Below, one piece after another: positions 1-12,940 of a stretch of 64,000 nucleotides of DNA. The notes under the pieces were generated by a model. The model did not search any database. It was not told the DNA's origin and saw nothing but the letters and a program-made list of their open reading frames with translations. This DNA is from Acanthaster planci. Its lineage: Eukaryota > Echinodermata > Asteroidea > Valvatida > Acanthasteridae. How positions within the stretch are numbered: the stretch's first letter is position 1; every line of letters begins with the position of its first letter. The position numbers and the translations under genes were made by a program. Where the stretch lies: contig NW_019091389.1 in the NCBI RefSeq assembly GCF_001949145.1, forward strand, positions 1,341,156-1,405,155, given 5' to 3'.

Positions 1-3000
1 TTGGGACGAAGCACAAAGTTGGAGACTTGAAGTAAAGCTATTTCCCATGTAATTATGATCAACAAATTACTCACAATTATGACAGTGATACGACATGAAA
101 TTCGCACAAATTTGATACCCCTAAGTCACAAAAGGACTGCGTGATTCACACTCTGTAAAAAGCGGAATCTTGTGACAGAAACTGTGGGTTGATGGTTTTT
201 ATGTTTCGGTTGACCTTCCACGGACTTAGACCTTTAATCCACCCGAACACCGCCAGTTTTCCCCCAGGCGCACTGTAGCTGATCTCTTGACTACGGAGGC
301 AACAAAAAGCTACGTTTAGGAAACTTCACGATTGTCAAGAAATGAGGTAATTTTGACAACAAAAGCCATCCGGCAATAAAAGTTTTCTGTGCTATTTAGA
401 AAACAGTGAAAGGAAATGAACGATTTATCAACGACAAAGTGTGGATCATACCGACCCAAAGATAAAGTTTGGAGAAAGTGGGGGGGGGAAGAACAATGGT
501 AGAACACCTGACTGTGAGTTCGTGTCACTCAGTTGAAATCAAATATCAGCGAGATGGTTCACTGATAAACTCGTGAGGCACTTATTAGTAATTTTCGTTC
601 CTGCTTGAATGCAACTTTCTACTCTAAATTGCGTTCGAATTGTACGCGACGTGCTTAGAATAAGGAGGTTATGGCTTGAAATAGGCTTCATGTAAATGCA
701 ACATTGTCAGTTCCATTGTACTTTGAATACAGTGAACTTCAAAGAGTATTTTAATAGATATGAACATTTGCACACTGACAGTAGGTACGTGCAAGTATAG
801 AATTCCTTTGTATGCCATCGTGAACTTTTCAACGTTCTTTCGACTAACTGCAAGGGAGATACCTGTATTTCCTGCTTCACAATCAACATATCAAACGACA
901 AGGCTAATCCAGTGTCGAACTGACACGATCGTTTACCATCACTCCCGATATAGAGAGGATTGGACACCGTAATAACCCCAATCCATTGATCCAAGACAAC
1001 TCATCATGGACCTTAGAATTGGTTATCCCTTTGCAGGGCCATGAAAGCCGGCATCTTTAAACGAATATTGATCAGCAGCGCACGTCTATACACAACTTTT
1101 GTACATGCTGATTTTTTCTTTAATCGTTGGTCCGAGGATAGGAGCTTTCCAGAAAAGGAGGCCTGGCATGAACACTACGTGAGTCTGAACCCATTGTACT
1201 CCCAGAAAAGTGTTTGCGTGCCTGATAAAAAGGCCTGAAAAGAACTATTGTACTGGTCTGCAATGGATACCGACACAGATACGGCAGTGGTGATCGGTGG
1301 AGAGCAAGTGCTACATAAGCGGCAGCAGGCCGGTTGCAACGCGCTGGCCCGCAAGCCGTGAATTAGATCCGGGGTTATAAAAGGAACGGGGGGCCTTCGT
1401 GTGCCTAGGGTGTTACACTCCGTCTGGTCCCGTTGCTGTCCCGCTTGTACAGTTAAACCACAGAGCAAACTGCATCTAAGGCCATTATCTCTACTTAAAG
1501 TTCTAGAAAAGCCTGCTTAAGAGAAAAATGAACTGATGGTTGATTGCTTGTTATAATGAAAAATTCCTGGAAAACTACATCAAATGAAAAAAAAACGAAC
1601 AAAAAAACCGACATGATTTGGTAAGGTTTTTATCAACTTGAAAGATTCATGTTGGTGAAGTGCAATTTTCCCCACTTTTGCGCTTGTATTCATATTTGAA
1701 AACTCCTGTTGTCGTGAATGGAGAGAAGCTCTCATCTTGCAGGTTTGCATTTAGATTTTCATTGGAATTTTCAGATCACATCATATGAGCTCACGACATG
1801 GCATATTCTTTTCCCCTCATAATATCTTCACTCCATTTGCCTCCCTTGCCGTCGATGTAATCTTGTCACGTGCGGTTTCAGCCACGTGGACCCGTAAGCT
1901 GGCCGCAGAACCCAGCGCAGCGGCACAGCGAAAGCGTCACAGAGGGCAGTTACCACGCTTGTCGCCGGAGTGATATCTGCACGACCCATTACATTATTAA
2001 CAACCTCCGACCGAATCTCCAGGGTCTCGGTGTGGATTGGGGAACAACCGCGGGAGAGGTCCCGGGAGAAGGGACCCTTACGTCGCTGATTACTCACCAA
2101 CACTCCTGCGTCGTCTTGCCCAAGATGAGCCATGAATTTTCCCCGATTCCAGCTCAAAGGCTTTGCATTTTTTAGAGGAAGGAGTATTCTAATATCGTGT
2201 GTGGGCTCGGAATAATCTGGGTCAGTAGATTGTCAGTAGGAATGAAACCTTTTTAAATAACCAAAGGTACTTCATCTTAGCCCGAATCGCAAAATGACCG
2301 AATGCGATCTTGTGCGCTGATACATATTACTGTTGTTTGTTACTGATATGCAGATTCAAACTACCTTTGAAAAAGAAAGCTTTCAAGATGTTAATATTAT
2401 CACCAGCGACCGTTGCTTCAATCATGACTCGATCATTCCGTAGACATCAGTCCTTGATGAATTTCGTTGCATCATACATGATCAAGCTGTTACACATAGG
2501 CCTATACTGTCCATGACCAAACTCATCAATTATAACATTTGTCAACGAAACTCATTCTCGGGACGCCGTGAATTATTGACAGTAATGAAACTGTAATGAA
2601 TGGAGTCTGAGCATTCACTAAAAGAACAATTAATGCCGAGTGGAGCCACCAGAATATTAAGATCGGTAGCGCGCATGAAACATCTTCGAATCCCCAACTC
2701 GCCCCATGATTGTAATATCAAAACATCAATACGAACGCTTGTTCGTATAGTTTATACTGGTTACTGGTTCTAGTGTTTTTCTTATTGGGTAAATTTGGTA
2801 GGTACAGACTTGCCTTTATCATAATTCTCTATTTAAACTAAGAGGCAAGGAATTTTTCTGGAAAACACTTCTGGGAGAATTGTTCGTTTCATTACGAAAC
2901 TTAGGAAAACTGCCCAATTGCACGGAGCATTTCAACTTTTTAATACAAGGTCTGTGGTTGACTGCTGTAATAATGTGTTGCTCTGCTGCTCTTGCATGGT

Positions 3001-6000
3001 CGTGCAATGTTTCGAGTTCTAGAAAATGGGTCAAAGAGTGATTGTAAATGCACGTAATAAGAAGTTATATGGTATATTAAGCATAATAATCGACTTTTCT
3101 TAAAGATTCATGAAATGACTTATTTGATTTTGAATCTTTTATTTTTCAGCTTTTAGATGTTCCTGTTAAAATTGTTAAACGTTATTTACAATCATGCTTA
3201 TAATGATGCAATGAGAAGGAAACATACACATGCGATCCTGTTAGCGCTCGAACGCGTCAGATTTGAAATTGTAATTAATTTGGACGCGGGCAATTTTCAA
3301 ATTACACTTTCCAAAGTGACACCGCGCGCAAAGGTGTAAACGACAAGACATTGGGTATGCTTCCTGCGGTCGGCTACAAATTAGACTTACATCTTCTGTC
3401 TGATACCTTCTCATTATTTGGGGCTATGTGTTACACAAGAGCGTGTCTTTCCCGTCGATGTAATTTCTGGATGTCGGGTATGGATGACATATCGTTGACC
3501 GTGTTCGTCGACAACCTCGTTCACCCCCAGGCGCCAGTAAGTAGACCAGTACTCTTTAGCACAGGGTTATGTCCTTTTCTAGTAATTTCTGTCAAATAAG
3601 CGACATCTTTTTTGTTCTTTTCTAGGATTATTCATGGAATGGCAGTCGTTGAAACGGTATACTTCCATGAGTCACATGCGTGAATTTCCCACTTTTTCGC
3701 CATTTAAAGTTATTTTTCAATTGGGACTGAATACCCAAATGATGACCCGAAGGACGGGCAAAATAAAATAAACAACGTTTTGATCATTTTTTTGTTGGTT
3801 TTAGCTTCATTTGACTGTCATTGTTAGCTTTATGACAGCCAATCATGAGCTTTTATATTTGACTTGGAGATTGGTCAGATTATTTCCAGTTTTTAACTTT
3901 TCTGACAAAATTCTGGACAATGTCGGAAAGCTGAGAAAGGCCATGCGTGTTGCCTTTAATTTATTACAGAGAGCCTAACTATGCTTTGACTCACAATCGG
4001 CGAAACTAATAAATTCACTCATTAAATTGTATGCCGTTGAAAATTAGACCAGATCATCAAAGCATTATGGCCAGTAAAAAATGAGAATAAATAAGATTGA
4101 AATTCTCAATAGTGCGAGCATGCATCGTTTAATCTACCTCAGGGTGTCAGTGTTATCCTAAAAAAAAATTAAAAATTCACCGTCATGTGAAATCCAGCTG
4201 ATCACACAAGACTGAAAATAGTTATTTTATCCTCCCCCCGAAAAAACAAGTGACAAAGGAGTGTGTGCTGATTGGAATATAAATCCCTTTGTACCCCCAA
4301 AATCTGCGATTCATCATAATCAGTTGCTAAACATTCGTCAATTCCTTGGGATTGCACAATAAACGTTTTTGTTGAGTATTATTCGTTTAACGGCTGTAAC
4401 TCTATCTGCTATAATCTTGACCAGGACCAGTACTTTCTCGACTCCTAGGCCTACATCAGTTTGTGAGGAATTTGCAAACTTGTCACAGTGGACTAAATAT
4501 CACTGCGAATGCTTAATCGTGACACTAATTTCACTTTGCATTCGCATGAAACATCGACCCACTAAGAATGAGGACTTGAGGACAAATTAATTTCCTATAC
4601 TGAAATTTAATGGTCTTACTCACTCGTCTTGGACAAATACTAAAATGTTCGCAAAAGAGGAGAAGCGTGTGGGTGAAGAGTATAGGCTCACTAACTTTGA
4701 AAATCAAAACCAAAGTACTATTTCGATACTAATCATAATTGCACCACCCCACAGTCTGCTATTGAGACTAAGGGCGGATGGTCGAAACATGATGGAGCTA
4801 AGAGTCAGACTGGAAGTTGTCAACAAGTTAGTCAAGTATTTTGAGCGCGTGTCTGTAGACAGGGATTCCTGGAGACGTGAGCGCATCTTGCATTCCGCAC
4901 GCACTTTTCGTCCGACAAACCATAATTTACTGCCGCACTTTCAGGCCATCTGCCTATAAATCGCCCTCAGTCAACCACCCAGTCTTTGTAGAACCCCCCC
5001 CGTCTTTCCAACTATTTATGGCTGATGACATATTTCATGAATCTTGAGGCGAGGACATCTCCTCCTTGCGTACGCTCATGACATGCTGATACTGAGACGT
5101 ACGGTAACCTTGGCTGGACTGCAGATGGCATGTGTGGAGTACGGGTCGTGTAGTCGACCTGTGGAATCAAATAATGATTTATCTTCATAGGAGTTACGGC
5201 CGTCGTAATAGCGTTGATGATAGAATAGTTTGTACCTTAAAGTGTGACAACTTTCTGCCGTCGTCTGACAAGTCAATTCAGCTTGATTGCACCATGTCAA
5301 ATATTTGTACGGGTGTCTCAAGGTAAAGCGTTTGTCGTAATGGTCACGGGATTGACACCGCGCTATGGATGCTTGAAAATGAAATTGAGGCAAAAAATGA
5401 AGACAAAACAGATGGAACTCCAGCTCAGAAAATCAGGTTTACGTGTTTCTGAAATCTCTGTTTAGAGTTTTTGAAATTACAACTTCTCGCAACTTCTGTA
5501 GGCTTATAGGGTATTTTGAATAGTTAAAGCTGCGTGCAAACCCTATTCAACTATCCGAAATATTAGCGGGGTCCAGTGGGTTTTTTTTGGTACACGGTGT
5601 GAAGAATATATTGCATTGGCTCTAATATTTATGAAAAATTGAACGGACAGAAAAATTACAATTAGACAACGGATCTATCATCAGCCATGGGGATCCAAGT
5701 GATCGTGCTCAGAATTTGAATAGCTTTTCAAAACAAGTTCAAAGAGTCACGTCGATCTCACTTGTACGAAAAAACAAAAATAGTCCCGAATGGTTTGCTG
5801 CCTACCATCAAGACAAAACGCAAGGTTGATTTTGTTTGGGAATCGGTTTACTCAATTTGCGTGGACAAAAGTGGTAAAAGTTTGACAAGACTATCGAGTG
5901 AATGCTTTTGTGGCTTGGTAGCTGGGAGCTTGGAGTTTCCAACAGGCTGTTCATGGTCCAGCGGAGATCTTTATCAGGTGGGGCCATTCATACCCGGTCG

Positions 6001-7538
6001 TTGGCCCGGTGAGTGCCCCCTCTCATACCGACACCAAGTTAAGTAAGGATGACAGGTCGGGCGGACTGGCGTTTACGCATTGCGCTTCTGGCTTCTTCAA
6101 GGGCAGCCGCGCCGACTTGTCCCGCTGCCGAAATCGTTATGGCGCTGTAACACGGTCCATGAGTGAACATAATGTGCAGGAAATGGCGCCTTGCTTTAAC
6201 TGTCGTCTGCAATTACAGAAATGTAATTGACTTATTGGGAAATGATGCTGTTCGATCATTTAACCTCCGTGAACGAGCCTATCACAACAGCCTTATGTTT
6301 GTTTAACCAGCTATGTCACAGGCCCGATAACCAACCAAGGACCGCGTTACATTGTGTTATCTCCTTTATCTTATGATGCACTTGATTGGATTGGATGAGG
6401 GAAAAGATAATGGGACATTTCAGGCCCTTTCATCAGAAGATAATGATATGACTGCAGCAAAATGATTCGCAGTTTTCAAAAAGAGAGGGTGCCTGCCAGT
6501 CATCGTCATATTTAGGGATAAGAGGTAGAAATATATCGGAGAGAATGTCACAGACTGAGAACGAAACCATTTTCTTAAGTACTTTAGACTTAGTAGATCT
6601 TACCATGCCTATCGTATGTCCTGAGGTGAAATGGCCGCCGAATTTCTTACGAAGGCAGCCTTACCAAGGCAAACTACAAAATGTATGCACTGGAGGAACT
6701 AAATTCAATTTTTTATTGAATTCTACTATTGGAATCTGTCGTAGTGTTTTTTAGAAGTGGGCAAATAAAATGACCAGTTATCAGTGGCTTAAGTAGGCAA
6801 ACTTTCCGAGGGCACCCAGGGTGTATACATAATGCAAGGGGGCACTGAAACCAAATAAACAGTAGCTTGTGCGCGGGTCAGGAAGCGACATTTTTCAAAA
6901 TTTCAAAAGCTGGAATCTGGAGGCATGGACTGCCGCTTCCCCCCGCCCGTCGTAACGCCTCGTCCTTCTTCCAGTTTGCCCGACTCTGCGCTGAACGAAC
7001 ATTTCTTAAGCCCACAAATTGGTAATGTGCACGTCCTTTCTGGTGGTAAGATATTTTTTGAGCCTGAATTTCAATTGCAAAAATGGGTTTCAACGCTTGA
7101 CGCAAAGGTGAAACCTATCCCTAATGATAAGAGTGGCTGGTAAAATTAATCTGCTTACGCTTAAGTTTAAGATCGTCTAAAGTTGAATGCCGTGTTTCAT
7201 ACTACCCTATATAAATAGTTTGAAAACATCTCATTTGAAGATCACTAAACATGAACAAATTATACCCATTCACACCGCATAACTGTCCCCAGGCTTAAAT
7301 AAAAAAATGCAACGCTTTGAGTCGAGGTAGTATTCCGAAAAATATCACAAAGCAGCATAACGTATACGTGGCGGCATTTGTATGGGATCAGGAGAAGGCA
7401 CCACTTATTATGAGATGTCAGGGTCATATAGTCTTTTGCTTATCGGTGTTTTTTACTGGTAGTCATTTCGTTAATCGAATTCCCTTTTTAAGGGGACAAA
7501 ATTTTGAACTGCTCGTTTAACAGTCCTCATTTAATTAG
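1..7538. other. Gene-poor left flank, nothing recognised
   Basis: I see no gene here. Open frames on both strands are short (about 110 codons at most), overlap one another and lack recognisable motifs or paired splice signals. Base composition is AT-rich but CpG is not depleted (20 CpGs hand-counted in 5041-5400). There are homopolymer runs, for example a G run near 480-489. Confidence 0.6.
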
Positions 7539-7738
7539 GCCTAATTGAAATGGTCAAACGACCTTTCAATATTGACTCTGAGGATGAGAAACGAATTAAG
7601 AGAAAAAGAAAAGCACTAATTAAACGGCATGACAAAGACACTGGAAGACCGCTACAAGGGCTGGTTAGCTCCAAGAGGATGGGGGTGGGGGCTAAAAGTA
7701 CGAAAAGAATTCTTTTAGACACTCAGGTGAAGTCAGAC
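7539..7738 (+). CDS. Candidate exon, basic nuclear-type protein, unidentified
   Basis: A possible internal or first exon of a gene I do not recognise. It is open from an AG acceptor-like site (7537-7538) through an ATG at 7550 and ends in GAC followed by GTAAGT, a strong donor, after 63 codons from that ATG. The encoded peptide is very basic, with a Ser-Asp-Glu-Asp-Glu-Lys-Arg patch followed by KRKRK, which resembles a bipartite nuclear localisation signal. No partner exon was found nearby and no domain is visible. It may be a chance open frame; the evidence is the donor, the acceptor and the biased composition only. Confidence 0.3.
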
Positions 7739-10700
7739 GTAAGTTGAAACTTTGGTGGGTTGCATTTATCTTATGTACCTTATTATTTTTCACCCTTTTC
7801 TGTGGATTCTTGAAAAGGGCAATAGACCTATGGTGAATCTATTTTCGAGTTTAGATCGCCCCTCGGTGATCAATGCACAATTTGTCATCAATATAAACTT
7901 GTAATCAAAGGCGGAAGACATCATTTTGTTCTTCCCATCCATGGACACTCATTAGCATTGCTGATAATTACAGTCATCAAAATGCAAGCCCTAAACAAGA
8001 GACGGCATTAATTGTGACGGCTGAGTATCGCTCTATTTACATTTACCAAACTTCACTTTAATCATCCCATACGGAAAGTGCATGTGCCCTTGATGGACTT
8101 GTCTACCACTGTCCGACTAGCAGATGGCGGGATTGTTGTTGATAATTATGGTAACCTAGAATAGCAAAAATGTTGGAGTGAACCACTATCTGATGCTGTT
8201 ACGGTCTATTCGGTTTCATCACGCTCTCCAAGGTCAGAGGCTTAATACCGGTACTTACGGACTCGCGACTCCACAAAAATAGTGAATCTTTATGAAAAAA
8301 TCATGGCCCGGTCTGATGCAGGCTTTGATGATATATGCCCAGCATTTATACTTGGCCTAATCATCCCCACTTCCCTCCCACGGGGACTGGGACGCAGGGG
8401 GATCGCTTCCAATGAGACCCTTGTTACTGTAAACCTAAATTATTCAGCCGCCATCCTTTGACTCAGGAAGCCGGTCTGCTTTCAGCGGCTGGTGCTCATG
8501 GCCACATCGCGCGTTGGAGCTACACCTGCCCTGTGCAGCACTCACGACGAGCACGTATCCCTCTCACCTTTGCTTGGCGGGAGGAAAGGCGCGATAGTCA
8601 GTAAGAGAGTCGTGGCTTGCGCGTAGACCCATTCCTATCTCCCCCATGTATTACACGCACGAAGCAAGCCTGCAAAACACTTTTACACACCGAAATAGGG
8701 ACACTGAGCAGAGGCGAATCAAAGACAGGATTGGCAGCGTGCTAAATGGAAACGGTCAGTCAGAAGGCAAGAATGACAATGGTTATAAGATTAAATATCA
8801 AAGAAAGATAAAATTGGGCAATAGCCAAGGGTGGATCCGGGGGCTTTTGATCCCTAAAAGGAGCTAAATTTGTCTTTGAAAAATAACGAGAGAAAGGCTA
8901 TTTTGGGGCTTATTTCATTTCCCATCCTCCTAAAAGTGTGTAAAAAAACAGTACAACAACAACAATACCCATATACCCAACAATACCAACAATACCCTAT
9001 AATTACAACCCCACAGGAGGCCATAAAAAGTTACATGAAAAAAAATCCAACCCCCCCCCCCAAAAAAACTAGTTTGGCCCCTTCGAAAAATTTCCGTTCT
9101 TAGCAATATCTCGAAAAGCCAGGTTAAAACAAACTTTTTCTATACGCTCTGAACGCAAAAAGATGATTTTACTCACTGATCATGGCCTAACAAATATTTG
9201 GTCTTTTTGGCGATAGTTTCATGCCGCAAAATCGAACCAAAAGTAGAGAAGAGCTAAGCTTCCAGGAGAACGATATTATTCAGTGTCGTGATGAACGCAC
9301 AAAACAAACCATGCCATTGAGATGGTCGCTTGGAAACTCACACCTCCTTCTAAAAACGGGAAGAATGTATCTTTTGACTACGAAGCAAGGCAGGTGGCTT
9401 TTCCAACTCATAACGGGAAGCATGAACCTTTATCAACTTTAGTAAATAAAACACCTTTAAGCTAACCTTAGGATTTGCCAGATGGTTAATCGTTGTTTCA
9501 AAAATCCTGAAATCCAGAAGATCCTGATGACAAAATCCTGAAATCATGAAAAATCCTTACAAATCTCACCCTGGAATGAGAACAGTTATTTGATCATATC
9601 AATTTACTGTCACATTTTCCAGCCACTTCTCCATTAACGAAAAGACGCTGGGTTCCCCCCCTTTACATTTTTTCCCGCTTAAAATGCATAGTGCACTCAC
9701 CCGTTTCTATATTTACTGTTTTTGTTTTATTTCTTTTATTAGTTCCCCTTTTGAATAGATGTATCCAATTTTCATCAGGTGTGTCACTGAAACAAATTAA
9801 GCGGACTGAAAAGTCGCTGGACCGTAAATTAAGGGTTGGTTCCCAATTAACAACACAGTAATAAGAACAAATCAATTTAGGCGAATGGTATTACCAAGAT
9901 GACGTGCAGCCACCATGTCCAATGTACCCGTATTTTTGATGAGTTCGGCGCCGGGCCGACTGCCACCAAACATGCCATAAACTTTCTAAGAGTCCCTCTG
10001 GCAGATGTCTGGAAAGCTCATTCGAGTCTTTTAGGGAATATTGGGAAAGCTTCTTTCCTCGGGAGATCTTGAATTTTTAGTGCCGGCATGATGGGAGCTA
10101 TTTATGAATATTATCCTGAGTTTGATGAATACTGGACATTGAAGCTGATAATTTACGAGTCTGCCTTTGTCTTGAAATTGAGACAGCACAAGGAGATCTT
10201 CATTACGCCAGTGAGCACTAAAATTCACTTACATTACTTTCAGACTTTCAAACAATTGTAAATGCCAACTTCCATGGAAAAAGAAAGAATCAGTATAAAA
10301 TAAATGAAAATATTCGTGTTTTGTACCCTTTTTAACCAAAAATATTGTAATTGATTTTTCTATAGCTTTGTTCTTGATCCGATAGCATCCAAGGGCCATT
10401 GAATTAGTTGTGTTGACTATACCCAAGCCATCTGCACACGCCGTGAAAGCTGTGATCCGCAACCCATTGAGTCAGCACAGAATGAAGAAAATAAAGAAAA
10501 GAGGGAACTGGTCCACGAGTAGACTGGATTACCGCAACAATATCAATGGCATCGGAGCCCGCAGTACTGTCCCCAAAAAGCTCGCGGGCCGTGTATTTTC
10601 TCGTCGCCCAGCTTTTGAAAAGACCCCCTAAATCCCGGCGATTTGTGTAGCGTTTTACGAAATTGGCAGGACAGAATCCCCGCAGGGATGGGATCCTAAA

Positions 10701-12712
10701 ACTTGTTAGTCGCCAACAAAGCCGAACGGGGAGATGTAGATTTGGGTGAACAGCATGAACAGGTGTTGAGGACTCGGACGCGTGTGGTTGGGGGGTATAG
10801 TTCCTGAAAGCTGGCGATTTTCATCATTTTCCACGTCTCAAGTGATTTATGCGTATTATGGCGTACGTTTGCAAGTTAAATGGATATTCGGACCAAAGTG
10901 GCTTCTTGAATCGATGTAATATTATTATGATATTTTCACCTTCTTCATGATCGAAAACTTTCGCTAGTTCCACAGTACTGTAACATTGCCGTCGTAAAGC
11001 CACTGCAGAGCATAGTGGTTGATTTGATATTTTTGCTTTGAAAAAGCCCATGCATGATATGAATTTTACAGGGAACACATTTTCTGGAACTTTCCACTCC
11101 TCGTAAATGTACAGTGATTACTTGATATCCCATTTTCTTCGTCTCCGGTAAGTAGGACTTCTTTAAAACATGTCAAATTTTCTACTTTTTTGGACAAATG
11201 AGGGCGCTGTTGCTGTGATGTTATTTCAGGAAGACTGTGTTCATTTAAGGGCTTTTTCCGGTTCAGATTGTGAACCCTAGAAGGCTCATTGAAAATGTCG
11301 GTGGGGAGATTTGGCTCACTGGCCTACAGTCACTTTCTGTATCACCAAAGTACAAAAGCTGAAGACAATAAGAAATCCTAAATTCTAGAATACTTTAGTA
11401 CTCTAACACTGATGCGTCTTTTGACACACGCACTTTTGCTCATAGAATTTGCAAAGTCGCGTCACAATCAAAAAAAGGCGCTAAGACTAATGCGCCTGTA
11501 AATGAAGAAATGACGGCAAGATCAAATGGCACACAAAAATGCACTTACAAGGATCGGATTAAAACAACACATTGCATGTGCCTTTGGGAATAAATTGAAA
11601 TTTAATCTTGCATGTTATAAAAAAAGAAGAAGAAAGAAGCCTTTTCCAGTAACAACCACAAGCCCCGAACGTGAATTGTTTTGGTATGTAAAGTAACAAA
11701 ATCACAGAACCGATTAAAAGCTTCTTTGGTTTAATGACAATTTTCTTTCCTATGTTTGAAAACTGATGTGCAATTTATAATTCTGTAGCTTCAGTTAACG
11801 TCTTTGTGGAAGCAGGAATAAATACGCCACATTCCTTTAGCGTTCTACACTCTGATGACATGTTATTCTTTTGGGTTCCAGAGGCAAACATCGACTTAAA
11901 ACTGAACTTTTTGGTCAAAAACTACAAGACGCGCGCATTTCAAATACTAGCCTGGTGTACAAGACAAAGCAAGTTTACAGAACTGGAGCAGATAACAAGA
12001 GAGTTGCAGTTAGGCCTACATGGAAACGAATGATCTTATAAAGTCATGAACTATCTTTAGTGCCTGGGCCCAAAATGTGTCCATCTCCGCTGGAGTATTA
12101 CGAACCCGTTTGCTCTGTCTAAGCCAACGTAACGCTCGACTAAGCGGGGAGTCTGGTATGATTTTCATCCGAAGGTATGTCTGTGCTTCATGACACAGTT
12201 TGGTGAGTGGTGAGTCCAAGCATGAAATAAGAAAGTCTGCTAACAACGCTCGACTTTAATTTCCTTAACTTTAGGAGTCTGTCTCCGATCCAAAAAGAAG
12301 AAGACATTATTTATAGGTAACCTTTGCGTGTCCCCCAGATCTGATTGCGATGTCATCCGTGGAAGAAAAATGGACCCCGATACTCAGTCTGTGGTGGCAT
12401 CAGATAGCTCAACAATGATCTCATTGCTCACTCCGTACTTCCTTTCCGTTGGTGAGTCCTGCATAACTCGCTGGTGCGGCACTGATGCCGGTTTTTCTGC
12501 GCAATTAAACTGTAGGTCATCTTGGATTCATTATCATCTCTTCTTTGATGTCTGCCGCTGTCGTGGTACTGTGAACACCAGTTTTGGGTGGCTGGCTCCT
12601 TTGTGCCGAATATTATGATTTTGTGTGGGCTCTTCACCTTGAGTCTTTGTCGGTGCTTCACGCTCCACTGGGATTACTTTTGAACAAGCCGAAAGCTTTC
12701 TCAGGAACTCAC
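7739..12712. other. No gene recognised
   Basis: About 5 kb of CpG-normal sequence without a supportable gene, apart from the low-complexity tract at 8936-9072. The longer open frames lack known motifs. The 12016-12246 minus-strand frame has reasonable amino-acid composition, but its phase does not join the candidate exon at 12713-12940. Confidence 0.5.
8936..9072. repeat. Low-complexity tract (ACA/CCC/AAA rich)
   Basis: The tract contains CAA/ACA triplet runs, repeated CAATACC words, a C homopolymer of about 11 bases and a following A run. This is simple-sequence DNA and not coding. Confidence 0.8.
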
Positions 12713-12940
12713 AGCCGGTGATCTCTCAAATCCGTTTGCATTATAACTATACAACAATTTTCTCCATTTGAATTGTCTTCCGGAATTGTGCTGAAAGCGA
12801 CACGATATAGAAAAGGTTTGACCACAGTATGCCATTGTGTTGCCTTTGTGAACTGACGATAAAAACTCTTTTCCCCATCTGAGTTCGACCTGTGTCCACC
12901 TGAGTTGCTTTTGTCCGTGGGAGACATTGATCTCATATCC
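12713..12940 (-). CDS. Candidate internal exon, unidentified protein
   Basis: A 228-nt open stretch bounded by a good acceptor (TTTCAG, just above 12940) and a GTGAGT donor (just below 12713). It is entered with one base completing a codon and left with two bases, so it would encode 75 full codons. The peptide has a Ser/Asn/Gly-rich start (SPTDKSNSGGHRSNSDG), then an ordered-looking part with WHTVVKPFLYRVAF and CCIVIMQTDLRDH. The alternating hydrophobic pattern suggests beta strands. I do not recognise the family, and no neighbouring exon with a compatible phase was found. Confidence 0.35.

Noticed and set aside
12016-12246. Minus-strand frame with plausible composition ending at TAG, considered as the next exon after 12713-12940.
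   Set aside because: Available acceptor positions give a phase incompatible with the donor at 12713, and no homology is visible.
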